Positions 14,911 to 22,634 of a stretch of DNA of 41,544 nt are shown here, one piece after another (within the stretch, counting starts at the first letter, position 1; each line of letters starts with the position of its first letter). A program made the translations under genes and the position numbers. This DNA comes from an uncultured Clostridia bacterium (GTDB lineage Bacteria > Bacillota > Clostridia > Oscillospirales > Acutalibacteraceae). The notes below the pieces were generated by a model, which searched no databases, was not told where the DNA came from, and saw nothing but the letters and a program-made list of their open reading frames with translations. The stretch covers positions 1 to 41,544 of the forward strand of contig CAJFPJ010000035.1 in NCBI GenBank assembly GCA_904399395.1. The letters are read 5' to 3'.

Positions 14911-15321
14911 ATGAATCTGTTTGCACGTTTTGGGATGTGGCTGCAAAGGGTAATGTATGGAAGATATGGGAGCGACCAGCTTTCCCTTGCGATTTTGATT
15001 CTGTATATTGTTCTGTATATTATAGCCCAGATATTCTGGTGGCCTATTCTAGCCTGGCTTTCCCTTCTTTTATTGGTTTGGAGCTTTTTCCGCATGTTTT
15101 CCAGGAATATTGCTGCTCGTCGCAGGGAAAATGAAAAATTTCTATCTTTTTGGCGGGCTCTGAAAGGATTTTTCACAGGAAAAAATCGCCGCCCCAGAGA
15201 TAAGGAACATAAATATTATAAATGCCCTAAGTGCAAGAATACGCTCCGCGTTCCCAAAAGGGGCAAGAAAATCCAGATTACCTGCCCTGTCTGTGGGCAT
15301 AGTTTTATAAAAAAGGCCTAA
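14911..15321 (+). CDS. membrane protein with C-terminal zinc ribbon
   Basis: This 136-residue protein has two hydrophobic helices at about 25-42 and 44-62, then a basic linker. The C-terminal zinc ribbon has two CxxC knuckles: CPKC in YKCPKCKNTLRVPKRGKK, and CPVCGHSF near the end. This architecture is common among uncharacterised Clostridia proteins, in which the ribbon faces the cytoplasm. Its role is unknown; nucleic-acid or protein contact is possible. ATG 14911 fits the conserved-looking MNLFARFGMWLQR start, though only a weak site (GAAGAAAG) precedes it. It has its own terminator downstream and appears monocistronic. Confidence 0.75.
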   Translation: MNLFARFGMWLQRVMYGRYGSDQLSLAILILYIVLYIIAQIFWWPILAWLSLLLLVWSFFRMFSRNIAARRRENEKFLSFWRALKGFFTGKNRRPRDKEHKYYKCPKCKNTLRVPKRGKKIQITCPVCGHSFIKKA

Positions 15322-15378
15322 AAACTATGATGCAGGTTTTATGCATGTAGGTTCACAGCTTGCGGAAATAGAAATGTT

Positions 15379-15416
15379 GAGGACGGAGGATGCGCTCATA
15401 GCGTGTCCTCTTTTTT
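15379..15416 (+). terminator. terminator after the zinc-ribbon gene
   Basis: Outer arms GAGGAC (15379-15384) and GTCCTC (15405-15410) enclose a smaller ATGCGC/GCGT stem and are followed by six Ts. The remaining bases up to the AraC-type gene at 15652 hold nothing recognisable beyond a lone TACAAT at 15604-15609. Confidence 0.75.
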
Positions 15417-15651
15417 GTTGCCCATTTTCGTGAGCAGAAAACATACCGTGATTCTTTCGAATAGGATATGCCCTGTTGTGTTTTTACATAGGATGGCTGT
15501 GTTACACCACAGGGACGTAGTTTTGTTTGATTCTGCATAGAAGGCGGTAGCGGCTTTTCAGATTCCAGCGGGGCGCACTATAGATTCCCACGAAAATACA
15601 TGCTACAATGGATCAGAACGTTTCAGGTTCCTGCCATAAGGGGGAAGAAGA

Positions 15652-16839
15652 ATGAATATCACATATATCTGCAGGCAGATGGTGTTATTGTTACATGGGG
15701 AGATCCGCAGGCTCGGGCCGGATGGAGAGTTCAGGGAAGTCTATGGAAACCTTCCGGCAGACTTCGACCCGTTCCGGCGGGACGAGAATTTTTTGCGCGA
15801 GGTCCTGAGCCGGGAACCGAAGGCAGTTCCGGATCTCTTCAGCGAACGGGATTTTATTTATTACGGGATTCTCCGGCTGGAAAACGGAGAAATCCTTCTG
15901 GCGGGCCCTGTGCGGGTATCGGAGGATGGGGCAGATTTGGCGCAGTATATGCAGGCGCAGCATCATCTGTGCGGCGATGGATCCTATAAATTTCCTTATT
16001 GCGACCTGCGGAGTTTCTCCAATGGATTGCTCCTTTTGTTCCATCTTCTCACCGGGAAAGAAGTGGAATACAGTGGGCTTCTGGAGGAAACCAGCGTGGG
16101 CGTTGGGATCGAGAAGCAATCCGGCGCTGCCATTAACGGCCGGGTATTTCACCACCAGGAAACAGAAACGCCTCACAATCCTTATGACCATGAAATGCGA
16201 AAATTGGAAGCTATTCAGAACGGGGATAAGGAAGAACTGGAAAGATGCCGGAATGAAATATGGGTGGGGGAATACGGAAGAGTAGCAGAGGATCCGCTGC
16301 GGCAAGCGAAAAATCTTGCGGTTATCGCTATAGTGCTGGCTTCCAGGGCTGCCATACGAGGTGGTCTGCTGCCGGAGCTGGCCTTCTCCATGGCGGATGG
16401 GTATATCCTGCTGATGGAGTCTGCAAGCGATATACACAGGGTGGACGCTGTGGCCCAGCAGGCGGAAAATGATTTTGCCCGTGAGGTAGCGGCAGCAGGT
16501 CCGGAAAGCGGCCGGAACCTCCTTACCGTTCGGGCCAAGGATTATATTTTTAAGCATTTGCACGGTGAACTCCGCGTTTCGGAGATAGCGGACGTTCTTG
16601 GGGTGCATCCCAATTATCTTTCTACAGTGTTCAGCCGGGAGGAGGGGATATCCATCCGCCAGTATATCTGCAGGGAACGGATTCGGCAGAGCAAGAATCT
16701 GCTGCGGTATTCCAGATATTCCATCAGTGAAATTTCCGGGTATCTTTCTTTCAGCTCTCAGAGCCATTTCAGCAGCTGTTTCCGAAAACTCACCAGTATG
16801 ACGCCTGGGGAGTACCGAGCTAAATTCGGCCAGGCGTGA
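15652..16839 (+). CDS. AraC-family regulator, probably of arabinoside use
   Basis: In this 395-residue protein the last 100 residues form a double helix-turn-helix of the AraC/XylS type: RVSEIADVLGVHPNYLSTVF, then YSISEISGYLSFSSQSHF, and the closing MTPGEYR. The first 290 residues are a large domain of a kind seen in Clostridia AraC proteins. It does not resemble a simple cupin and probably senses a ligand or partner. GGGGAAGAAG precedes the ATG. The next gene, 108-120 bases downstream on the same strand, is a GH51 arabinofuranosidase, which suggests that this is its activator. The target's promoter has a good -10 but no -35, as activator-dependent promoters often do. Confidence 0.85.
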   Translation: MNITYICRQMVLLLHGEIRRLGPDGEFREVYGNLPADFDPFRRDENFLREVLSREPKAVPDLFSERDFIYYGILRLENGEILLAGPVRVSEDGADLAQYMQAQHHLCGDGSYKFPYCDLRSFSNGLLLLFHLLTGKEVEYSGLLEETSVGVGIEKQSGAAINGRVFHHQETETPHNPYDHEMRKLEAIQNGDKEELERCRNEIWVGEYGRVAEDPLRQAKNLAVIAIVLASRAAIRGGLLPELAFSMADGYILLMESASDIHRVDAVAQQAENDFAREVAAAGPESGRNLLTVRAKDYIFKHLHGELRVSEIADVLGVHPNYLSTVFSREEGISIRQYICRERIRQSKNLLRYSRYSISEISGYLSFSSQSHFSSCFRKLTSMTPGEYRAKFGQA

Positions 16840-16897
16840 TATGAGAAATTTAATAAAAATCATAGATATATAATAGAATCAGCTTTTCATCTGCTGC

Positions 16898-16936
16898 TAT
16901 AATGCCTGTATACACAGATACTACCGGCTGAGCCGG
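16898..16936 (+). promoter_or_regulatory. arabinofuranosidase promoter region with inverted repeat
   Basis: TATAAT at 16898-16903 has no recognisable -35 at 16-18 bases upstream. Downstream is a perfect short inverted repeat CCGGCT-G-AGCCGG (16924-16936), between the predicted start of transcription and the ribosome binding site. It could be an operator or a small leader hairpin. Confidence 0.45.
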
Positions 16937-16959
16937 AAGGATGAAAGGTGAGCTGCAGT

Positions 16960-18453
16960 ATGAAAGTGAAAGTAGATCCGGAGAGAGTATTTGGAGTAAG
17001 AAGCCCCATGCTATACGGGCATTTTATCGAGCATTTTCACCGGCAGATCTATGGAGGTGTATACGATCCTTCTTCCCCCTTTGCGGATGAAGAAGGTCTG
17101 CGCACAGATGTGTTGGATGCTATGCGAAAAATAAAGGTTCCGGTTCTTCGTTGGCCCGGCGGTTGCTTCGTATCCTCTTATCATTGGGAAGACGGTGTGG
17201 GCAGCGAAAGAAGGCCTCTTTTTGATAAGGCATGGCGTGTGGAGGATCCCAACACCTTTGGGACGGATGAATATATTCGTATGTGCCGAAAAATCGGCTG
17301 TGAGCCCTATATTTGCACTAACGCCGGAACAGGAACGGCAGAAGAAATGAGCAACTGGGTAGAATACTGCAACCTGGAAAATGAGGGCTATTACGCAAAG
17401 TGGAGAATCCGCAACGGCTATGAAAAGCCGCACAAAGTAAAATATTGGAGTATCGGCAACGAGAACTACGGCTTTTGGGAAATAGGCGCCAAATCGGCGG
17501 AGGAATGGGGCCGGCTGGTGAAAGAATCGGCCAAGATGATAAAGCATGTGGACCCGGAAACAGAGCTGACAGCGGCGGCTTTGACCGACTTGGACTGGAA
17601 CATCCATCTTCTGCGCAACTGTGGGGAATTTCTCGATTGGATCTCTATTCATGAATACTGGGACATGGTTCCCCAGATCAATGAGTTGGCGGATTATGAG
17701 CAGTGTATGGCGTATACCGACAGAATCGACCATTCTGTCCAGGAGGTCCGCGGGCTGCTGACCGCCATGAGGTTGGAGAAAAAAATCAAGATTGCCTTTG
17801 ACGAATGGAATCTGAGAAGTTGGCATCACCCAAATGTGCACACTATCCGGCAGGGGGTGCACAAGGACGAATACATTACGCCCAGGGACAAAAACGACAA
17901 CAACAGCCAGTATACCATGGCGGATGCTGTATTTACTGCTTGCTTCCTCAATGCAATGAACCGCAACTGCGATATCGTGGGGATGGCCAATTTTGCTCCC
18001 ATCGTGAATACCAGAGGCTGTATCTACACCCATCGGGAAGGGATCGTGCTGCGGAGCACCTATCATGTGTTTGATCTCTATGTCAATTATCTGGGGGATA
18101 CGGTCGTGGATTGCTGGCAGGATGAAACTCCTGTCCTGCAGGTTTCCCATAAAAACGGTGCCGCGGTGGAAACCTCTGCTTTGGATATTCTGGCCACCAA
18201 ATGGTCTGACCGTGCGGGAATGGCACTGGCAGTGGTCAACAAAGAACCTGAAAAAGAGCACAGCTTTACTCTTGCGCTTCCCGGTAACTATACAGAGGCA
18301 GTGCTTTACAGCATAAGCGGAAAGACTAAGGATTCCTATAACGACGTAGGCCGCACCGAAGTGGAGATCCAGAAAAAAAAGTTGGGAGCCTTCCGAAATG
18401 GTATGGAACTAACAGTGAAGCCCCACTCTGTCAATATCCTGCAGCTTCTGTGA
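16960..18453 (+). CDS. abfA: GH51 alpha-L-arabinofuranosidase
   Basis: This enzyme releases arabinose from arabinans, arabinoxylans or their oligosaccharides. It has no signal peptide, so it acts in the cytoplasm on imported oligosaccharides. From ATG 16960, with AAAGGTGAG about 7 bases upstream, it has 497 residues. The earlier in-frame GTG at 16948 lies inside that site. It has the family (beta/alpha)8 barrel with LRWPGGCFVSSYHWEDG. The acid/base is E168 in SIGNENYG and the nucleophile is E282 in IAFDEWN. A C-terminal beta-sandwich follows. The preceding AraC-type gene is its likely regulator. No arabinose transporter or isomerase lies in the window. The transcript ends at the long hairpin at 18547. 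Confidence 0.95.
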   Translation: MKVKVDPERVFGVRSPMLYGHFIEHFHRQIYGGVYDPSSPFADEEGLRTDVLDAMRKIKVPVLRWPGGCFVSSYHWEDGVGSERRPLFDKAWRVEDPNTFGTDEYIRMCRKIGCEPYICTNAGTGTAEEMSNWVEYCNLENEGYYAKWRIRNGYEKPHKVKYWSIGNENYGFWEIGAKSAEEWGRLVKESAKMIKHVDPETELTAAALTDLDWNIHLLRNCGEFLDWISIHEYWDMVPQINELADYEQCMAYTDRIDHSVQEVRGLLTAMRLEKKIKIAFDEWNLRSWHHPNVHTIRQGVHKDEYITPRDKNDNNSQYTMADAVFTACFLNAMNRNCDIVGMANFAPIVNTRGCIYTHREGIVLRSTYHVFDLYVNYLGDTVVDCWQDETPVLQVSHKNGAAVETSALDILATKWSDRAGMALAVVNKEPEKEHSFTLALPGNYTEAVLYSISGKTKDSYNDVGRTEVEIQKKKLGAFRNGMELTVKPHSVNILQLL

Positions 18454-18546
18454 GAAGGTTTTTTGGTCAGAAACTAACAATGACCGACTCATTTCTGTGG
18501 CTATACTGCGGTTGGGATGGATGACTGCGCGGCCTGACAGATGTAT

Positions 18547-18589
18547 AAAAAGGGGACTGACATTTTAACAGAATGTCAGTCCCCTTTTT
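18547..18589. terminator. bidirectional terminator between convergent operons
   Basis: Perfect 18-bp arms AAAAAGGGGACTGACATT (18547-18564) and AATGTCAGTCCCCTTTTT (18572-18589) surround a 7-base loop. The A and T tracts make it work for abfA on the plus strand and for the PNPOx-like gene ending at 18605 on the minus strand. Confidence 0.92.
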
Positions 18590-18604
18590 CAGATAAAAGA
18601 TAGT

Positions 18605-19069
18605 TTATTCGGGCTTGCTGTTCCCCTTTCCGCTGACGCTTTCGACGGTAATCTTCCAAACACCAGTAACCCTCAGAAACCGCTGTGCATAGGATGAAAA
18701 AGTCTTCATAAGCTGGGGCGTGTGCCGTCGGCACAGAAGTTCCAGAGCGTAGAGTTTTTCCTCTTCTTCGGTAATCTCCTCCGCACGGCCTTTCAGTATG
18801 GCGGAGGTGTAGTAAACGGTGTAATCCGTCTGGGAGTTTTCAGCCTTTTCCACACAGGAAAGACTCACGTGTGAATTTTTCCGGAGGCCATCTATCTTGC
18901 GCCCTTCCAAGGCGCTGTGAAAATACACTGCGCTTCCTTCCCGGACGATGGTAATAGGGACGCCATAAGGCATCCCTTCTCCGTCTATAAGGGAAAGGGT
19001 GGCGAAGGGGCAGGCATCTATAATCTGCAGTGCAGCTTCTGTGGAAAGCGCCCGGTCTTTTCTGCGCAT
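18605..19069 (-). CDS. pyridoxamine 5'-phosphate oxidase-like FMN-binding protein
   Basis: This is a 154-residue split-barrel flavin-binding protein of the PNPOx-like/NimA-related group. It shows the start ALSTEAALQIIDACPFATLS, the strand pair GMPYGVPITIVREGSAVYFH, then HSALEGRKIDGLRKNSHVSL. These are typical of the family that includes 5-nitroimidazole reductases. Substrate and physiological role are unknown. ATG 19069 is chosen because AGGAGGAA lies about 9 bases upstream. A longer frame up to 19159 would overlap the preceding gene and has a poor sequence. It is the last gene of an AraC-MYG1-PNPOx operon, 58 bases after the MYG1 stop. Confidence 0.85.
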   Translation of the reverse strand: MRRKDRALSTEAALQIIDACPFATLSLIDGEGMPYGVPITIVREGSAVYFHSALEGRKIDGLRKNSHVSLSCVEKAENSQTDYTVYYTSAILKGRAEEITEEEEKLYALELLCRRHTPQLMKTFSSYAQRFLRVTGVWKITVESVSGKGNSKPE

Positions 19070-19127
19070 ACGGGGGTTCCTCCTATTCGGTTGTGTGTCA
19101 AAGTGTGGGTGACATGCACCTGGGTTT

Positions 19128-20057
19128 TCATTCCATATCCGGAGCAGGTTTAGCCTCACGGGCTTCTATGGCTAACCGGCAGGCGGCTATAGCATCTTCC
19201 TGTGTTTCTGTTGTAGTGAGAAAGCGGTTGTTGTGACAGAAACGAATAGTAGCAAGGCCTGTAAGAGCCATGAGCTCCGCTGCGCTTTTACCTGCCCAGG
19301 CCGCAGGAAAATCGTAGGGAGAGCCGCCTTCACCCCGGCGAGCGGGCACGGTTTGAGCGCCGAAGCCTCCTCTCTGGGAGGGATATACCACAAACCAGGC
19401 GTCTGTCCCAGCCAGGACTTGTTTCCAGGGGCAATAAAAGGGCAGAATCACCACATGGTCCTTCATGTTGCTGTAAGCTTTACGGACGGAACCAGAGGCG
19501 CGCACAGTGGCGAATATGGTTTCAAAATGCTTCGTAAGAAGAGTTTTGGCAAACGCCAAGGCTTCCCGGTAGCATTCGTCCGGCTCTGCGGAACTATCCC
19601 AGGAAGGATTGAAAACCCCAATGGCAGAGGCTAGATCCGAGCCGCAGCCTGTGTTGTCGTCCAGATCCAGCGGCTGCACAAATTGCTCGTCAAACCGGGC
19701 AAATTCCCGGGCTGTGTCCTCTTTGCTGCAGTGCCGCAGTAGAAATTCTTCCCCAAATTCCCGCCAGAGCAGGCCAAAGGCCGCATAAGGTACGCCGTTT
19801 TCCCGCACGGGAGCTCCGTTTTGGTGATGATCGAAACGCCCCCAACCCAGGTCAAAAACAAGACCGGTGTAGCCCTCCGGAACCTGAAAAGCTCTTTGGA
19901 TTTGAATTTCAGGATTCAAAATAGTGAGAAGGGCCCCGGAAAATACATCGTCAGCGTGGAATTTGCCCCCATGGGTCATAGCTTTCCCCGGAATGTTGCA
20001 GATCCGCAGGCGGCTGTTGGAGGGGGAACTTTCAGGGGTTATGGTATATGATGTCAT
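19128..20057 (-). CDS. MYG1-family (UPF0160) metal-dependent hydrolase
   Basis: This 309-residue protein shows the hallmarks of the MYG1 family, related to the DHH phosphoesterases: THGGKFHADDVFSGALL at residues 28-44 and FDHHQNGAPVREN from residue 75. Later come CGSDLASAIGVFNPSW and the C-terminal FCHNNRFLTTTE. Eukaryotic MYG1 has been described as a 3'-5' RNA exonuclease. The bacterial members are poorly studied, so a nuclease or phosphoesterase role is only inferred. It starts inside the stop of the AraC-type gene (ATGA overlap at 20054-20057), so translation is coupled. Confidence 0.85.
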   Translation of the reverse strand: MTSYTITPESSPSNSRLRICNIPGKAMTHGGKFHADDVFSGALLTILNPEIQIQRAFQVPEGYTGLVFDLGWGRFDHHQNGAPVRENGVPYAAFGLLWREFGEEFLLRHCSKEDTAREFARFDEQFVQPLDLDDNTGCGSDLASAIGVFNPSWDSSAEPDECYREALAFAKTLLTKHFETIFATVRASGSVRKAYSNMKDHVVILPFYCPWKQVLAGTDAWFVVYPSQRGGFGAQTVPARRGEGGSPYDFPAAWAGKSAAELMALTGLATIRFCHNNRFLTTTETQEDAIAACRLAIEAREAKPAPDME

Positions 20058-20869
20058 GTGTCTACCTCCTGTTTGAGCCCCATTGTATTTTTATACTGCA
20101 TAGGGCTGAGACCGTATTTCTTTTTAAATATTTTTGAGAATGTATACATATCTTCATAACCTACGGCTCTGGCTGCTTCCCGCACGGAGCTGCCTTTGTT
20201 CTGCAGAAGCTCTGCAGCCCTCTGGAGCCGGATGCGCACCAGATAGTCCTTGGGCGGACAGCCGTATTTCTTCGAGAAGATCCGGCAGAGATATCGCCGG
20301 TCGATACCCAAAATTCGCGCTATTCCCTCGATGGAGACAGAATTGGTGTAATTGGCCCGGATAAAGTCCGCCGTGCGCACAGCGTATTCCTCTGGTCTGC
20401 TGAGAGCTGCCGGAGAATTTTTTTGAAGAAGTGCCATCAGCTGATAGACAAAGGAACACAGAAGCAGCTCTGTGGAGGGAAGAAGGTCGGGAGTCCTGCG
20501 AATTTCGTCAAAGATGCGCAAAGCTTGGGGGACGAGGGCTGTGCAGCGGCCCTCTGCGAAGACGGTGGATTCCAGCAAGTTGTTGCAGAGTTTTCCCTCA
20601 AAACCGATCCAGGCGTATTCCCAGGGGACGTCCTTGTCTGCACAATAATAGGTGGGTTCCCCGGGGCGGATGAGAAAAAGACTGTTTTTTTCCAGCGGAT
20701 AGGTGACTCCCGCCCGTTCAAAAATACCTTTTCCTGAAAACACACAGTGGATCAGGTAAAAATCCCTGGTGCTGCGCACAGAGTGCCCTGGTTCGCAGCG
20801 CTCTGCGCCGTATGTGATAGGATTTATCTCGGAGAAGCCCCGGTTTAAAACGGAGTGTTCATAATACAA
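20054..20869 (-). CDS. AraC-family regulator with cupin domain
   Basis: In this 271-residue protein the N-terminal half (about 1-160) is an AraC-type cupin ligand domain: HCVFSGKGIFERAG, KNSLFLIRPGEPTYYCAD, then the WEYAWIGFEG strand. The last 100 residues are the double helix-turn-helix, with VSIEGIARILGIDRRYLCRIF, SSVREAARAVGYEDMYTFSK, and the closing GLSPMQYKN. It resembles sugar-responsive regulators. The start is a TTG at 20869, served by GGGGAGGT 9 bases upstream. It leads a minus-strand operon with MYG1 and a PNPOx-like gene. No sugar gene is attached, so its target is unclear. Confidence 0.88.
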   Translation of the reverse strand: MYYEHSVLNRGFSEINPITYGAERCEPGHSVRSTRDFYLIHCVFSGKGIFERAGVTYPLEKNSLFLIRPGEPTYYCADKDVPWEYAWIGFEGKLCNNLLESTVFAEGRCTALVPQALRIFDEIRRTPDLLPSTELLLCSFVYQLMALLQKNSPAALSRPEEYAVRTADFIRANYTNSVSIEGIARILGIDRRYLCRIFSKKYGCPPKDYLVRIRLQRAAELLQNKGSSVREAARAVGYEDMYTFSKIFKKKYGLSPMQYKNTMGLKQEVDT

Positions 20870-20946
20870 GGCAAGTCACCTCCCCGGCGGATTTACAGCA
20901 GGTTTCCCAAGGGCCGCTGCCTTTAGGGAAAGTAAAAGAGCTATAG

Positions 20947-20970
20947 AAAAGAGGCCGCCTGCAGGCGGCC
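20947..20970 (-). terminator. terminator of the SOS operon
   Basis: The perfect palindrome GGCCGCCTGCAGGCGGCC (20953-20970) is followed on the minus strand by TCTTTT. It closes the radical-SAM/TIGR03915/HAD operon 26 bases after the HAD stop. The lack of loop bases implies that the central TGCA opens. Confidence 0.75.
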
Positions 20971-20995
20971 GTTTATTAGCAAGCAATACCACTCC

Positions 20996-21697
20996 TTACG
21001 AGTTCTGCGGGGGAGGAGATGCTTTCTTCTCCGGTGCATATAGCCACCCGGTGTCTGCTGTAAGCTCTTCCAGGCTGAGACAGTACCGGTCACAGAGAGA
21101 TTCCATCCGAGGCCGGTCGCAGGCTGCATGGGAATCGTAGACTCCAAAAACCGTCATTCCCGCTTCTTTAGCGCTGCGGGAACAGGAATATACATCCTCA
21201 AAGACGACACAGCGCTTTTCCGGAACGCCCAGCCTTTGAGCAGCCAGCCGGTAGATCGCAGGCGTTTCCTTCCCGCTGCCCACTTCATGTGTGGTAATAA
21301 AGGCATCGAAGGCGGCATAGATCCCGTGCCGTTGGAGAGAGGGGAGAAAAAGCTCTTCCAGGCAGGCGGTGGCAAGGCCGATACGTAGCCCTTCCTCCTT
21401 GAGTAGAGCCAGAAGCTCTTTCACACCTGGCTTGAGAGGAACACTGTTCGCGTAAGCCTCCCGGGCCATCTGCGTCCAACGTTCCATAATGGCCTCAGGT
21501 GTATCCCTGAGGCCGAAGCGGCGGATGGTGTATTCTGCGGTTTCCCGAAAGGTCAGCGACATAACGGCGTCCATATAGTCATCGGGGACAGAAAAGCCAT
21601 AGCTTCCTAGAAACTCCCGGTCGATATCCGCCCAGAGGCCCACGGAATCCAGAAGGGTTCCGTCCAGATCGAAGATAACACCGTCAAATTTCCGCAT
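20996..21697 (-). CDS. HAD-superfamily sugar-phosphatase/phosphoglucomutase-like hydrolase
   Basis: This 233-residue HAD subfamily I protein has a helical cap. Motif I is FDLDGTLLDS (nucleophile D10, acid/base D12) and motif II lies around GLATACLEE. The lysine of motif III is in GSGKETPAIY and motif IV is VVFEDVYSCSRSAKEAGM. It is closest in style to beta-phosphoglucomutase-like phosphatases. The substrate cannot be read from sequence. It starts 14 bases before the stop of the TIGR03915 gene, with AGGAGGAAAA upstream. It is therefore translated from the same SOS-type transcript, which suggests a link to nucleotide or sugar-phosphate clean-up after DNA damage (inference). Confidence 0.85.
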   Translation of the reverse strand: MRKFDGVIFDLDGTLLDSVGLWADIDREFLGSYGFSVPDDYMDAVMSLTFRETAEYTIRRFGLRDTPEAIMERWTQMAREAYANSVPLKPGVKELLALLKEEGLRIGLATACLEELFLPSLQRHGIYAAFDAFITTHEVGSGKETPAIYRLAAQRLGVPEKRCVVFEDVYSCSRSAKEAGMTVFGVYDSHAACDRPRMESLCDRYCLSLEELTADTGWLYAPEKKASPPPQNS

Positions 21698-22634
21698 GCA
21701 GTTTTTCCTCCTCCGGATGGCTTCGGGTCGGTCTCTCTCTTTTGGAGGCCGGCAAAGATGCTCTTATTATAGGGTCTTTCTCTCCGTCTGTCAATTGAGG
21801 CTCGTTTCCTACAGAAACGAGAATCTCTGTGGGCCGGCATTCTCCTCCTTTTTCGGATGGAGAAGAGCCGTTTTCAGGCTGGAATTCCGTCATATGTTTC
21901 CAATACCGCATGGGCATGTGGCTGCGTCGGCAGCGGGGATTATAGCGGCTTTCAATGGCAACAGTATCATAAAAACGTTTCCACAGCCTTCGGTATTCTT
22001 TCTCCTCACGGCCGGGCGGCGGCGGTGTGAAGGAAAGCAGAGGGAGAATTTCCCACTTTTCCGGCGAGTGGAAAAGCGCTTCCCGATGAGTCTTATCCCA
22101 GATGAGGAAGCGTTCCCCTGAATAGCGGCTACAGAAATGCTCTGCCATAAGAGAAAGCACTCTATTTTTGGGTTCCACCGTGGCGATGAGGACGCCGCCG
22201 TAATCGGAGAAACGGAGAAACTGCAGCAACTGGTGGCTTTCGTTCTGCAGTTGCTGCACAGCTTTGAGCAACTCATGGACGGAGGCATCCGCCAGCCGGT
22301 TCATGACGGCGGGGCCCTCTTCCAGCCCGGTGCGAATAAAGCGGAACAGGAGAAGTTCCTTTTCAGGGTTACAACTGAGAAAACCTAGGCGAACCTGTTC
22401 CCGAGCCTCTCGGGAAATGTTTTTCCGAAGAGAAACATAAACGCGTCTGGCCTTTTCCCGGTCGGTTTCGATCCATTTTTCCGGGAAAAGACTGCCGGGG
22501 GCATCTTCCGGGAAAATGGCAGATGGATATTCTTTTTTCAGGTAGGCCTCAAATACGCAAGAAAGGAAACCGGCAAAACTGCCGTCGTATCGGTAAGCTT
22601 TGGAAATCTCCTTCAGGGGATAGGAATGTGTCAT
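21684..22634 (-). CDS. TIGR03915-family putative DNA repair protein
   Basis: This 316-residue protein matches the family that always accompanies the TIGR03916 radical-SAM protein. It begins with the typical YRYDGSFAGFLSCVFEAYLK, continues with RRVYVSLRKNISREAREQVR and ESHQLLQFLRF, and has FYDTVAIESRYNPRCRRSHM near the middle-end, followed by MPMRYWKHMTEF. Family annotation is DNA repair/modification by association; the reaction is unknown. The last 70 residues are polar and probably disordered. It overlaps the radical-SAM gene by 4 bases (ATGA) and the HAD gene by 14 bases, so all three are coupled. Confidence 0.85.
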   Translation of the reverse strand: MTHSYPLKEISKAYRYDGSFAGFLSCVFEAYLKKEYPSAIFPEDAPGSLFPEKWIETDREKARRVYVSLRKNISREAREQVRLGFLSCNPEKELLLFRFIRTGLEEGPAVMNRLADASVHELLKAVQQLQNESHQLLQFLRFSDYGGVLIATVEPKNRVLSLMAEHFCSRYSGERFLIWDKTHREALFHSPEKWEILPLLSFTPPPPGREEKEYRRLWKRFYDTVAIESRYNPRCRRSHMPMRYWKHMTEFQPENGSSPSEKGGECRPTEILVSVGNEPQLTDGEKDPIIRASLPASKRERPTRSHPEEEKLHAEI

